Positions 54,874 through 63,556 of a DNA stretch of 64,000 nucleotides are shown piece after piece. Each line of letters opens with the position of its first letter. Position 1 is the stretch's first letter. The stretch comes from Rummeliibacillus sp963792445 (GTDB taxonomy: Bacteria; Bacillota; Bacilli; Bacillales_A; Planococcaceae), in NCBI GenBank assembly GCA_963792445.1, contig CAWBWO010000016.1, positions 310,001 through 374,000 on the forward strand. The letters run 5' to 3'. The translations under genes were made by a program, and so were the position numbers. The notes below the pieces were generated by a model. It was not told where the DNA came from, made no database searches, and saw only the letters and a list, made by a program, of their open reading frames with translations.

Positions 54874-56166
54874 ATGGCAAAAAAAAGTGTGCAGCATTCT
54901 TTTGGATTAAAAAAGAAACTTATTCTATTTGTATCAGTATTAGCTGTCATTACATATAGCGTTAGTTTCTTCTTTATCGACTATTTGCAACCAAAATTTT
55001 TCCCTAGTGTCAGTAAAAACTTGTTTGGAATCATTACATATACTTTAGGTATTGTGTGGTCAGGTATTTTAGCGGGAATCTTTAGCTCACTAATGATCAA
55101 ACCTTTGCAAAAACTTGAGCATGTTGCAATTGAAGCAGCTGAAGGTAAAATTCACAATGACATAGAAATGCCAAAGAGCTCAGATGAAATTCGAGCACTT
55201 TCTGAAGCATTTCAAACAATGCTTGTCAGCTTACGCCAAATGGTTTCAAGTATCAATCAAAATTTCCAATCTACAAATAAAACGGTCCTAAACTTATCAG
55301 AAGAAGCAGGACAAGCATCAAAACAAACAGAATCAATCGCTGAAACAATAACCAATATTTCTGAAGGCGCACAAAGTTCCGCAATCGCAATCCAAGAAAC
55401 AGCAGAAGCATTAGAAGATGTTCGTTTGTTAGCTGAAGAAGTCAACCAACGCGCAATTACATCATCCAATCATTCAGCACAAATGATGAGTGAACTAAAA
55501 CACACAACAGATGCCATTAACAAACTCGTTGGAGGAATTGAAAAAATTGCATCCGGAAATAAATTAGCCCTTCAAGACATACATCAACTTGAAAAAAATG
55601 CTTTAAAAGTTGAACAAATTATTCAACTCGTTGGGGATATTGCGGAGCAAACAAACTTACTTGCACTAAACGCATCCATTGAAGCAGCAAGAGCAGGGGA
55701 GCACGGCAAAGGTTTCGCAGTAGTGGCAGAAGAAGTTCGAAAACTTGCTGACGAAAGCGCAGGAGCTGTAAAAGGAATCACGCAACTTATCCAAACAATC
55801 CAACTCGACGTTCAAACGGTTGTTGGAAAAATGACAGAACAAGTAGACATCGCACAAAGTGAAGTAGCTCGAATTTCAGAAACAACCACAGCAGTCGATG
55901 GTATGGCTGAAATGGTCAGCGAAATGGCTAGCTCCATCGTAGAAATCTCAGAATTCGTAGGGAAACAATTACATAACATTGAAAGAACAGCACATCAATC
56001 CCAAGAAGTAGCAGCCATAGCTGAACAAACTTCTGCAGGTGCCTTAGAAGTCCAAAGTGCAACCGACGAACAAGTTCGATCAATCGAACAAATCGACCAA
56101 CTATCACACGTGCTAAAAAAACAATCTGAAGAACTCTATCAAAAGATTCAACAATTCGAACGATAA
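54874..56166 (+). CDS. Methyl-accepting chemotaxis-type transducer without external sensor domain
   Basis: 430 residues: two closely spaced membrane helices (about 13-32 and 46-70) with almost no extracellular loop, a HAMP domain (MIKPLQKLEHVAIEAAEGK) and a long signalling coiled coil with the conserved hairpin tip GDIAEQTNLLALNASIEAARAGEHGKGFAVVAEEVRKLADESA. Such proteins sense membrane or cytoplasmic cues; no ligand is readable. GGAGGAATAACC precedes the ATG, two bases after ywlE. The last third has T-poor, A+C-rich codons and borders a repeat-bearing gap. Confidence 0.9.
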   Translation: MAKKSVQHSFGLKKKLILFVSVLAVITYSVSFFFIDYLQPKFFPSVSKNLFGIITYTLGIVWSGILAGIFSSLMIKPLQKLEHVAIEAAEGKIHNDIEMPKSSDEIRALSEAFQTMLVSLRQMVSSINQNFQSTNKTVLNLSEEAGQASKQTESIAETITNISEGAQSSAIAIQETAEALEDVRLLAEEVNQRAITSSNHSAQMMSELKHTTDAINKLVGGIEKIASGNKLALQDIHQLEKNALKVEQIIQLVGDIAEQTNLLALNASIEAARAGEHGKGFAVVAEEVRKLADESAGAVKGITQLIQTIQLDVQTVVGKMTEQVDIAQSEVARISETTTAVDGMAEMVSEMASSIVEISEFVGKQLHNIERTAHQSQEVAAIAEQTSAGALEVQSATDEQVRSIEQIDQLSHVLKKQSEELYQKIQQFER

Positions 56167-56173
56167 ACAATTA

Positions 56174-56221
56174 AAAGCAGGTAAAGGGAAAAATCATTTT
56201 CTCTTTACTTGCTTTTTTAAT
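56174..56221 (+). terminator. Terminator of the chemotaxis transducer gene
   Basis: AAAGCAGGTAAAG pairs with CTTTACTTGCTTT (one G-U pair) over about 13 bp with inner AT extension, followed by TTT. Confidence 0.85.
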
Positions 56222-56340
56222 GGCAATAATCTACCTAAGCTATTCTCTTTTGGAGTAACACTACTATAAAAACATTAATATTAGCAATAGATTATAGTGA
56301 AAAGTAAAAAAATCTCATCTATACTAATATAAATATCCTT

Positions 56341-56480
56341 ACAACTCTCCGCACCGGCAACAATCATATCTCAAAAGGTAACAATCGCCTCCAAAAGAGC
56401 AACAACGCAACAAAAAAAGGCAACAAACTCCACCGAAAAAGCAACAACTCTCCGTACCAGCAACAATCCTCTTAAGAATA
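56341..56480. repeat. 21-bp minisatellite, family C (second locus)
   Basis: Five to six units beginning G(C/T)AACAA and ending in A-rich CAAAAG or CGAAAAA, four of them exactly 21 bp. It is the same family as at 612-835, 56 kb away. The rest of 56167-56696 has no gene. Confidence 0.78.
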
Positions 56481-56696
56481 CACACCCATCCACAAATTTC
56501 GACAAAACACGAACTAACAATAGAAAAAATCAACAATACATTCACTTTTAAAACCAAATTAAAAACATTTAAATAAAAAAATGAAAGAATATTCGTATTA
56601 TTTGAAACATACTATCGCATTTAAGTGAAATATATGTCATTATACAAATAGAAGTGGTAAACTGGTGATGAATAATAATTGAAAAGAGGGAACCCA

Positions 56697-57140
56697 TTGA
56701 AAATTGCAATCTCATCAGATCATGGTGGTAACAACTTACGAAAAGAGATCATAGCGCTACTTGAAGAACTAGGTATTAGTTATGAAGACTTCGGTCCAAA
56801 ATCATCTGATTCAGTAGATTACCCAGACTATGCGCTACCAGTTGCAAATGGAGTGGCAAATGGAGAATTTGACCGCGGCATTTTAATTTGTGGTACAGGT
56901 ATTGGTATGTCAATTACTGCGAACAAAGTAAAAGGCATCCGCTGTGCATTAGTACATGACGTATTCAGTGCAAAAGCAACGCGCTGTCACAATGACTCAA
57001 ATGTGTTAGCAATGGGGGAAAGAGTCATTGGTCCTGGTCTTGCGCGTGAAATCGTTCAAACTTGGTTATCAACTGATTTTGAAGGTGGACGTCATGAACG
57101 TCGAATTGACAAAATCAAAGCATTAGAAGAACAAGAATAA
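56697..57140 (+). CDS. rpiB: Ribose-5-phosphate isomerase B
   Basis: RpiB (YwlF) interconverts ribose-5-phosphate and ribulose-5-phosphate. 147 residues from TTG 56697 (LKIAISSDHGGNNLRKEI), preferred over an upstream TTG since GAGGGA lies six bases before it and homologues start MKVAIASDHGG. The active-site Cys is in GILICGTGIGMSITANKVKGIRCA and the His in ALVHDVFSA. The C-terminus HERRIDKIKALEEQE is typical. ywlG follows after 23 bases. Confidence 0.94.
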   Translation: MKIAISSDHGGNNLRKEIIALLEELGISYEDFGPKSSDSVDYPDYALPVANGVANGEFDRGILICGTGIGMSITANKVKGIRCALVHDVFSAKATRCHNDSNVLAMGERVIGPGLAREIVQTWLSTDFEGGRHERRIDKIKALEEQE

Positions 57141-57163
57141 TATCAGATTCGAGGTCTTATACG

Positions 57164-57712
57164 TTGAACTTACAACAAATTGAAGAACAACTACAAACGT
57201 TGCTATCAGAATTTGAACAACAAGTGACTTTCCGTAATGGCCAAATATTTGTAGTCGGTTGTTCCACTTCAGAAGTTAAAGGTCAAAAAATCGGCACTGC
57301 AGGTGGTTTGGAAATTGCAGAAGCATTATTTAAGCCATTAAAAGCATTTGCAGATAAACATGGATTATATTTAGCGTTTCAAGGTTGCGAACATTTAAAT
57401 CGCGCTTTAACAATAGAAAGAGCTACAGCAGAACAATATCGACTAGAGCCTGTTTCAGTCATTCCAGTTCGCACTGCTGGTGGCTCGATGTCTACGTATG
57501 CGTATAGCCAATTTGAAGATCCAGTAGTGGTTGAAGAAATTGCTGCGCATGCAGGTATTGACATTGGTCAAACATTAATTGGTATGCATTTGAAGAAAGT
57601 GGCAGTTCCTGTTCGTACTTCTATCTCAAAAATTGGAGATGCAGTCGTAACAGTTGCAAAAACTCGTCCTAAGTTGATTGGTGGCGAGAGAGCTATATAC
57701 AACGATAAGTAA
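57164..57712 (+). CDS. ywlG: UPF0340/TIGR01440 family protein YwlG
   Basis: A conserved Bacillales protein of 182 residues, function unknown. Hallmarks: VVGCSTSEVKGQKIGTAGG, FQGCEHLNRAL, and VPVRTAGGSMSTYAY, VRTSISKIGDAVVTVAKTRPKLIGGERAIYN. Start is TTG with a modest CGAGG upstream. It lies between rpiB and glyA, the fixed order in the group, and glyA begins 18 bases after its stop. Confidence 0.93.
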   Translation: MNLQQIEEQLQTLLSEFEQQVTFRNGQIFVVGCSTSEVKGQKIGTAGGLEIAEALFKPLKAFADKHGLYLAFQGCEHLNRALTIERATAEQYRLEPVSVIPVRTAGGSMSTYAYSQFEDPVVVEEIAAHAGIDIGQTLIGMHLKKVAVPVRTSISKIGDAVVTVAKTRPKLIGGERAIYNDK

Positions 57713-57730
57713 ATAGGGGGACTAGGTCTA

Positions 57731-58993
57731 ATGGAAAATCTTGCAGCACAAGAAAAATCAGTTATTGCATCACAAGACAAAGCAGTATATGAAGCAATTG
57801 AAAAAGAATTTGCTCGTCAACAATCCAATATTGAACTAATCGCATCTGAAAATATTGTTTCTAAAGCAGTACTAGAAGCACAAGGCTCAGTATTAACGAA
57901 CAAATATGCTGAAGGCTATCCTGGTAAACGTTACTATGGTGGTTGTGAATTTGTAGACGTAGTGGAAAACATTGCACGTGACCGTTTAAAAGAAATTTTC
58001 GGCGCTGAATATGCAAACGTTCAACCACACTCTGGTGCACAAGCAAATATGGCTGTGTATTTCACAATTCTTAAACCAGGTGACACTGTGTTAGGTATGA
58101 ACTTATCTCATGGTGGTCACTTAACACATGGTAGCCCTGTAAACTTCTCAGGTATACAATACAACTTCGTAGAATACGGTGTAACAGAAGATACAAACTT
58201 AATCGATTATGATGATGTTCGTCAAAAAGCTCTTGAACATAAACCAAAACTAATCGTAGCTGGCGCATCTGCATATCCACGTAAAATTGATTTTGCTAAA
58301 TTCCGCGAAATCGCTGATGAAGTAGGAGCTTATTTCATGGTAGATATGGCTCATATTGCTGGTCTTGTAGCTGCAGGAGAACATCCAAACCCTGTACCAT
58401 ACGCTGACTTTGTAACATCAACTACTCACAAAACATTACGTGGCCCACGTGGTGGTTTAATTCTTTGTAAAGAAGAATGGGGTAAGAAAATTGACAAATC
58501 CATCTTCCCTGGTATTCAAGGTGGTCCATTAATGCACGTAATCGCTGGTAAAGCAGTTGCATTCGGTGAAGCACTACAACCAGAATTCAAAGAATATATT
58601 GGTCAAGTAGTCAAAAACGCAAAAGTATTCGGCGAAGCATTACAAGCTGAAGGAATCAAACTAGTATCAGGTGGAACAGACAACCACTTATTACTATTAG
58701 ATGTACGTTCTCTTGGCTTAACAGGTAAAGTTGCAGAAAAATTACTAGATGATGTGCACATTACTGCAAACAAAAACACAATTCCATTTGATCCAGAAAG
58801 TCCATTTGTTACTTCAGGTGTTCGTGTAGGTACACCAGCTGTAACATCTCGTGGTTTCAAAGAAGATGACATGAAAGAAGTTGCTTCTATTATTGCATCT
58901 GTATTAAAAAATCCAGAAGACGAAGCAGTAAAACAAGAAGCAATCAAACGTGTTAAAGTCTTAACTGATAACCACCCAATCTATTCAAAATAA
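57731..58993 (+). CDS. glyA: Serine hydroxymethyltransferase
   Basis: PLP enzyme converting serine and tetrahydrofolate to glycine and methylene-THF. 420 residues with IELIASENIVSKAVLEAQGS, YAEGYPGKRYYGGCE, the PLP lysine Lys234 in TSTTHKTLRGPRGG, and SGVRVGTPAVTSRGF. GGGGGACTAGG precedes the ATG. It closes the rpiB-ywlG-glyA operon; a terminator follows. Confidence 0.97.
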   Translation: MENLAAQEKSVIASQDKAVYEAIEKEFARQQSNIELIASENIVSKAVLEAQGSVLTNKYAEGYPGKRYYGGCEFVDVVENIARDRLKEIFGAEYANVQPHSGAQANMAVYFTILKPGDTVLGMNLSHGGHLTHGSPVNFSGIQYNFVEYGVTEDTNLIDYDDVRQKALEHKPKLIVAGASAYPRKIDFAKFREIADEVGAYFMVDMAHIAGLVAAGEHPNPVPYADFVTSTTHKTLRGPRGGLILCKEEWGKKIDKSIFPGIQGGPLMHVIAGKAVAFGEALQPEFKEYIGQVVKNAKVFGEALQAEGIKLVSGGTDNHLLLLDVRSLGLTGKVAEKLLDDVHITANKNTIPFDPESPFVTSGVRVGTPAVTSRGFKEDDMKEVASIIASVLKNPEDEAVKQEAIKRVKVLTDNHPIYSK

Positions 58994-59008
58994 TAAAAGC
59001 CTTACCCT

Positions 59009-59044
59009 AAAGCTGCTTTTGCCAATGCAAAAGCAGTTTTTTTA
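59009..59044 (+). terminator. Terminator of glyA
   Basis: CTGCTTTTGC (59013-59022) pairs with GCAAAAGCAG (59027-59036) around a 4-nt loop, followed by TTTTTTT. Confidence 0.92.
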
Positions 59045-59452
59045 TGGATAGACAAATATAAATAAAGAATACAAAAAATGCGAAACCTAAATGAAATACT
59101 AGCGTTATATTAAATGTGAGAGAAAGTCTATAAACTAGTACAATATTGCATAAAGTATGAAAAACGTATAGTAAATAAGAAAATAAGCTTGAACATTAGC
59201 AATCCGCAGTTTACTAAAAATAATAAATATGCTTTTAATTTGAAGCCGACACGATTAAAACAAAAACAAACCCCACCGCAGATTAAATACATTCTTTAAA
59301 ATAAAAAACTATCAAGAGAATCAATTTCATAATTCAAAGATTTGATTAAAAACACGAACGTTAAATGGATCATTGTTATATGCCTTTAATATTAGAATAT
59401 TGTTTAGAGGTGGAAGATAACGATTCCTTCGCAAGTTAGAATGAAAGAATAT
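59045..59452. other. Gene-free AT-rich stretch after glyA
   Basis: No gene, hairpin or known repeat is recognised. The base composition is very AT-rich, consistent with decayed non-coding sequence. Confidence 0.5.
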
Positions 59453-59536
59453 GTTTAATAAATTTTCGCTTGGAATTTTTGATGTAGATTAGTACTTCAA
59501 ACCAAAACAAAATTTGTATTAAATTAGTTTTTCAGT
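59453..59536. repeat. Intergenic repeat family A (copy 6, outer ends only)
   Basis: TTTAATAAATTTTCGCTTGG...GTAGATTAGTACTTC is joined directly to AAAACAAAATTTGTATTAAATTAGTTTTTCAGTG, so the left and right ends are present without the central hairpin. Confidence 0.75.
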
Positions 59537-59670
59537 GCCCAAAGCTAAGCTTAAGAGGAGGCTTACCCGAACCTGAATAGTTTTTTGAATTTTCTAATCT
59601 TTGTAAGTATTAGGAAAATCAAATGAACAATAAAAAAATTTCATCCCATTACATAACATGATTTCTTTTC

Positions 59671-59679
59671 TGTTATAAT
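59671..59679 (+). promoter_or_regulatory. Extended -10 promoter of upp
   Basis: TGTTATAAT (TGn plus a perfect TATAAT at 59674-59679) lies 35 bp before the upp start; the -35 is poor. Confidence 0.55.
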
Positions 59680-59713
59680 AATCAAGATAAACATAAAGTA
59701 GGGAGAGAAAACT

Positions 59714-60343
59714 TTGGGTAAAGTATACGTATTCGATCATCCATTAATCCAACATAAACTAACATATATTCGAGATAAAAACACAGGAACAAAAGAATTC
59801 CGTGAACTCGTAGACGAAGTAGCGACACTAATGGCATTTGAAATCACTCGTGATATGCCAACAGAAGAAATTGAAATTGAAACACCAGTTACAGCTACAA
59901 AAACAAAAGTATTAACGGGTAAGAAAATTGCGATTGTACCAATTCTTCGTGCAGGTTTAGGTATGGTAGACGGTGTCTTAAAATTAATCCCTGCTGCAAA
60001 AGTAGCTCATATTGGTCTATATCGTGACCCTGAAACTTTAAAACCAGTTGAATATTATGCAAAATTTCCAGCAGATTTAGAAGAACGCGACTTTATCATT
60101 GTTGACCCAATGTTAGCAACAGGTGGCTCTGCTATTGAAGCGATTAACTCACTTAAAAAACGCGGTGCAAAAAACATTAAATTCATGTGCTTAATTGCCG
60201 CTCCAGAAGGTGTCAAAGCAATCCAACAAGTGCATCCTGATATTGATATTTTCATTGCCGCTTTAGATGAAAAGCTAAATGACCATGGTTATATTGTTCC
60301 GGGCCTTGGTGATGCCGGTGACCGTTTATTTGGTACAAAATAA
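59714..60343 (+). CDS. upp: Uracil phosphoribosyltransferase
   Basis: Salvages uracil to UMP. 209 residues with KVYVFDHPLIQHKLTYIRDK, the PRPP-related VPILRAGLGMVDG, the PRPP loop FIIVDPMLATGGSAIEAI and the uracil-binding GYIVPGLGDAGDRLFGT. TTG start with AGGGAGAG upstream. The first 70 codons are C/A-ending more often than the rest. mnaA follows after 24 bases. Confidence 0.96.
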   Translation: MGKVYVFDHPLIQHKLTYIRDKNTGTKEFRELVDEVATLMAFEITRDMPTEEIEIETPVTATKTKVLTGKKIAIVPILRAGLGMVDGVLKLIPAAKVAHIGLYRDPETLKPVEYYAKFPADLEERDFIIVDPMLATGGSAIEAINSLKKRGAKNIKFMCLIAAPEGVKAIQQVHPDIDIFIAALDEKLNDHGYIVPGLGDAGDRLFGTK

Positions 60344-60367
60344 ATACGTTTAGGTGGTGCAAGGAAA

Positions 60368-61486
60368 TTGTCTAAAAAGTGGAAAGTAATGACTGTGTTC
60401 GGAACTCGTCCAGAAGCGATTAAAATGGCTCCTTTAGTATTAGAGCTAAAAAAGCATCCCGAGGAAATTGAAACAATTGTTACTGTAACTGCTCAGCACA
60501 GGCAAATGTTAGATCAAGTTCTTGATACATTTCAAATTAAACCAGATTTTGATTTGAACATTATGAAGAATCGTCAAACGCTAATTGATGTCACGACAAG
60601 AGGTCTTGAAGGTTTGGATGCGATTATGAAAGAAGCTAAACCGGATATCGTTCTTGTTCATGGTGATACGACTACAACATTTGTCGCAAGTTTAGCTGCG
60701 TTTTACAACCAAATTGCCATTGGACATGTAGAAGCGGGATTACGAACTGGCAATAAGTATTCACCTTACCCAGAAGAAATGAATCGCCAACTTACAGGAA
60801 TTATGGCGGACATACATTTTGCACCAACTGAACAAGCAAAACAGAACCTACTACGTGAAAATAAGCTAGAAAAAAATATCGTCGTAACTGGTAATACAGC
60901 TATTGATGCATTGAAAACAACTGTGAGAGATCAATATGAACACCCGGTTTTGAAAAAAATGGGGCAAGATAAAATGATATTACTTACAGCGCATCGTCGT
61001 GAGAACTTAGGTGAACCAATGCGTCATATGTTTAAAGCGATTAAACGTTTATTAGTAGAGTTTGACGATATTCAAGTAGTCTATCCAGTACACTTAAATC
61101 CAGTAGTTCGTGAAATTGCGGCTGAAATTCTTGCGGGTGAGCCAAAAGTACATTTAATCGAACCGCTAGAAGTGTTTGATTTTCACAACTTTGCTTCAAG
61201 ATCTTATATGATTTTGACAGATTCAGGTGGTGTACAGGAAGAGGCGCCTTCGCTTGGAAAACCAGTGCTTGTTTTGCGAGATACAACGGAAAGACCAGAA
61301 GGCATTGAAGCGGGTACCTTGAAGTTAGCAGGTACGAATGAGGATACAATTTATAAGTTAGCAAAAGAATTGTTAATAGATCAGAACACATACAATAAAA
61401 TGGCTCAAGCGTCTAATCCTTATGGTGATGGCCACGCATCTGAAAGAATAGTAGAATCACTTCTATCATTTCTTTCGACAAATTAA
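60368..61486 (+). CDS. mnaA: UDP-N-acetylglucosamine 2-epimerase (non-hydrolysing)
   Basis: Interconverts UDP-GlcNAc and UDP-ManNAc for teichoic acid linkage units and other wall polymers. 372 residues with VFGTRPEAIKMAPLVLEL, VHGDTTTTFVASLAAFYN, GHVEAGLRTGNKYSPYPEEMNR, LTAHRRENLGEP and TDSGGVQEEAPSLGKPVLVLRDTTERPEG. TTG start after AAGGA. The upp-mnaA-atpI order is shared with Staphylococcus. Confidence 0.96.
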   Translation: MSKKWKVMTVFGTRPEAIKMAPLVLELKKHPEEIETIVTVTAQHRQMLDQVLDTFQIKPDFDLNIMKNRQTLIDVTTRGLEGLDAIMKEAKPDIVLVHGDTTTTFVASLAAFYNQIAIGHVEAGLRTGNKYSPYPEEMNRQLTGIMADIHFAPTEQAKQNLLRENKLEKNIVVTGNTAIDALKTTVRDQYEHPVLKKMGQDKMILLTAHRRENLGEPMRHMFKAIKRLLVEFDDIQVVYPVHLNPVVREIAAEILAGEPKVHLIEPLEVFDFHNFASRSYMILTDSGGVQEEAPSLGKPVLVLRDTTERPEGIEAGTLKLAGTNEDTIYKLAKELLIDQNTYNKMAQASNPYGDGHASERIVESLLSFLSTN

Positions 61487-61499
61487 TATTGAAAACCTA

Positions 61500-61538
61500 C
61501 CTTACAATTTCTAAAGATAGATTTTGTAAGGTTTTTTT
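61500..61538 (+). terminator. Terminator of upp-mnaA
   Basis: CCTTACAA (61500-61507) pairs with TTGTAAGG (61524-61531), followed by a long T run. Confidence 0.88.
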
Positions 61539-61639
61539 ATATATTTCAATATAAAATCTGATAATAGTGAAATTTTTGTTCAAAATTTGTCTACAATTTG
61601 ACAAATACGATAGGATGTGAAGTTTTTCCCTCTAACCAA

Positions 61640-61668
61640 TTGACATGAAATATTCACTATTGTATGCT
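61640..61668 (+). promoter_or_regulatory. Putative promoter of the atp operon
   Basis: A perfect TTGACA (61640-61645), 17-bp spacer and TATGCT (61663-61668). Transcription would start near 61675, giving a leader of about 310 nt before atpI. The leader contains no recognised gene; a 76-codon frame at 61850 overlapping atpI lacks a ribosome binding site. Confidence 0.65.
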
Positions 61669-61985
61669 TACAAAGGGTAAGAATGATAAGGGTTTCGAGC
61701 ACAAAATTATAATGGAAACTCTTTAGATACCAAGTTTCTACTAATTTTGCAGTAAATATCATTTGCTGTAAAATTTTAGCGGTTTTTGTACGTCTATTTG
61801 ATGTCCTTATGAAAGCGGTGGGTTATCATTAAGGCTTATCTCTCACAATTTGAATCCGCTTCAACTTTGGATTGAGTTAAACGGTTTCACCCCGCGTGTA
61901 GTTTTTAACTACTTATCCGACATCCATTCGGTGGTCAGCTATTACTTCCATCATTCGAAAATAAGATTCAGGAGATTAAAGACCA

Positions 61986-62357
61986 ATGCTAGAATTGCAT
62001 CAAATTTTTGCAAAGCAGAAGAAAATACTCTTTTTTTTGCTCGCATTTTTTGCGTTAGGCTGGGGATTTACTTCGTATAAAACGGTATTTGCTGGTCTCG
62101 CAGTAGGTGTGCTTTTTGGTCATTATAACTTTTGGATTCTCGTCCGAAGAATGGAACGTTTTGACCATGCATTAAGTGAAGGTAAAAGGGCTCCATCTAT
62201 TGGGTCGGGTTTACGCTTTGCATCCGGTATTGCTGCTGTCGCAGTAGCAATTACATGGCCAAAGTATTTTCACTTAGTGAGTGTGGTCATTGGGCTAATG
62301 ATTCCGTACGTTCTGCTTTTAGTAGACAGGATCGTATTTCATGTGAAAAACCAATAA
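61986..62357 (+). CDS. atpI: ATP synthase subunit I
   Basis: A 123-residue four-helix membrane protein of the AtpI family, thought to help assemble the c ring or supply magnesium. Helices cover roughly residues 14-32, 35-55, 75-92 and 95-115. CAGGAGA precedes the ATG. First gene of the atp operon; atpB follows after 28 bases. Confidence 0.9.
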   Translation: MLELHQIFAKQKKILFFLLAFFALGWGFTSYKTVFAGLAVGVLFGHYNFWILVRRMERFDHALSEGKRAPSIGSGLRFASGIAAVAVAITWPKYFHLVSVVIGLMIPYVLLLVDRIVFHVKNQ

Positions 62358-62385
62358 GCACATTTGAAAGTGAGGTGAATGCAAA

Positions 62386-63099
62386 GTGCAACATGAAAAT
62401 CCGCATTTTGAGTTTTTAGGATTAGATTTTAACCCAGCTAATATCCTGATGTTACTGGTTACAGCTGTAATTGTTTTCTTAATTGCTTTCATTTCTACGA
62501 GAAATCTGAAGTTAAAACCAACAGGCATGCAAAACTTTATGGAGTGGGTAATGGACTTCGTAAAGAACATCATCAACAACAACATGGACTGGAAAACAGG
62601 TGGTAGATTCCATGTTTTAGGGATTACACTGATTATGTTCATCTTCGTTGCGAACATGCTAGGTCTTCCTTTCTCAGTTCAAGTAAATGGACAACTATGG
62701 TGGAAGTCACCAACAGCTGATCCAACAATTACAATGACTCTTTCCGTAATGATCTTAGTATTTTCTAACTACTACGGTGTCAAACTACGTGGTGCAAAAC
62801 ATTATTTCAGTACATTTACTTCTCCAATGGCGTTCTTATTCCCATTGAAGATTATCGAAGAGTTTGCAAATACATTGACACTTGGTCTACGACTTTACGG
62901 TAACATTTTCGCAGGTGAAATTCTTTTAGGTTTACTTGCAACATTAGGTACAAGTTGGCATGGCATGGGCTTTTTAGCAGCAGCAATACCAACATTAGTT
63001 TGGCAAGGATTCTCCGTATTTATCGGCTCAATCCAAGCATTTATTTTCGTTATGTTAACAATGGTTTACATGTCTCACAAAGTGAGCGAAGACCATTAA
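62386..63099 (+). CDS. atpB: ATP synthase F0 subunit a
   Basis: The proton channel subunit, 237 residues, with five to six helices. The essential Arg is in FANTLTLGLRLYGNIFAGEI. Other family segments: FHVLGITLIMFIFVANMLGLP and IQAFIFVMLTMVYMSHKVSEDH. GTG start with GAGGTG eight bases upstream. A small hairpin lies between it and atpE. Confidence 0.95.
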   Translation: MQHENPHFEFLGLDFNPANILMLLVTAVIVFLIAFISTRNLKLKPTGMQNFMEWVMDFVKNIINNNMDWKTGGRFHVLGITLIMFIFVANMLGLPFSVQVNGQLWWKSPTADPTITMTLSVMILVFSNYYGVKLRGAKHYFSTFTSPMAFLFPLKIIEEFANTLTLGLRLYGNIFAGEILLGLLATLGTSWHGMGFLAAAIPTLVWQGFSVFIGSIQAFIFVMLTMVYMSHKVSEDH

Positions 63100-63108
63100 G
63101 TATAAATT

Positions 63109-63128
63109 TGTTTAGCATTCGCTAAACA
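63109..63128 (+). other. Hairpin between atpB and atpE
   Basis: TGTTTAGC pairs with GCTAAACA around ATTC: a perfect 8-bp stem with tetraloop and no T tract, so more likely an mRNA processing or stability element than a terminator. Confidence 0.6.
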
Positions 63129-63176
63129 GCTGACAACCATAAAAAAAAACAACATTTCCAAGGAGGAAAATTTACA

Positions 63177-63389
63177 ATGGGTTTATTAGCAGCAGCAATC
63201 GCAGTTGGTTTAGGTGCACTTGGTGCAGGTATTGGTAACGGTTTAATCGTTTCAAGAACAGTAGAAGGTATCGCTCGTCAACCAGAAGCTCGTGGCGTTC
63301 TTCAAACAACTATGTTCATCGGGGTAGCATTAGTCGAAGCCCTTCCAATCATCGCGGTAGTTATCGCGTTCATCGTAATGAACAAATAA
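63177..63389 (+). CDS. atpE: ATP synthase F0 subunit c
   Basis: The ring-forming proteolipid, 70 residues, two helices with a polar loop RTVEGIARQPEARG. The proton-carrying Glu54 lies in VALVEALPIIAVV; the first helix has the GxGxGxG packing pattern (GLGALGAGIGNG). AAGGAGG precedes the ATG. Sodium-type ligand residues are not apparent. Confidence 0.96.
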   Translation: MGLLAAAIAVGLGALGAGIGNGLIVSRTVEGIARQPEARGVLQTTMFIGVALVEALPIIAVVIAFIVMNK

Positions 63390-63411
63390 TCGTCTTTAAT
63401 TGTTTTATGAA

Positions 63412-63451
63412 AATGGCGAAGAAAATTTCATTTAATGAATCCTTCGCCATT
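63412..63451 (+). other. Hairpin between atpE and atpF
   Basis: AATGGCGAAG (63412-63421) pairs perfectly with CTTCGCCATT (63442-63451). It sits in a long 167-bp gap inside the operon without a terminating T run. It could protect the abundant atpE message 3' end. Confidence 0.65.
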
Positions 63452-63556
63452 CCTTTATGCCTATAAAATTGGCGTAGTTCCTTTAGAATTTATATCTTAC
63501 TAAGAATCAATCATAAATGATTTGAACTCTAAGCTCTTGAAGGGAGTGAAACAATC

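Noticed and set aside
61850..62080. 76-codon frame before and into atpI
   Set aside because: No ribosome binding site, overlaps atpI in another frame, no recognisable family; read as part of the atp leader.
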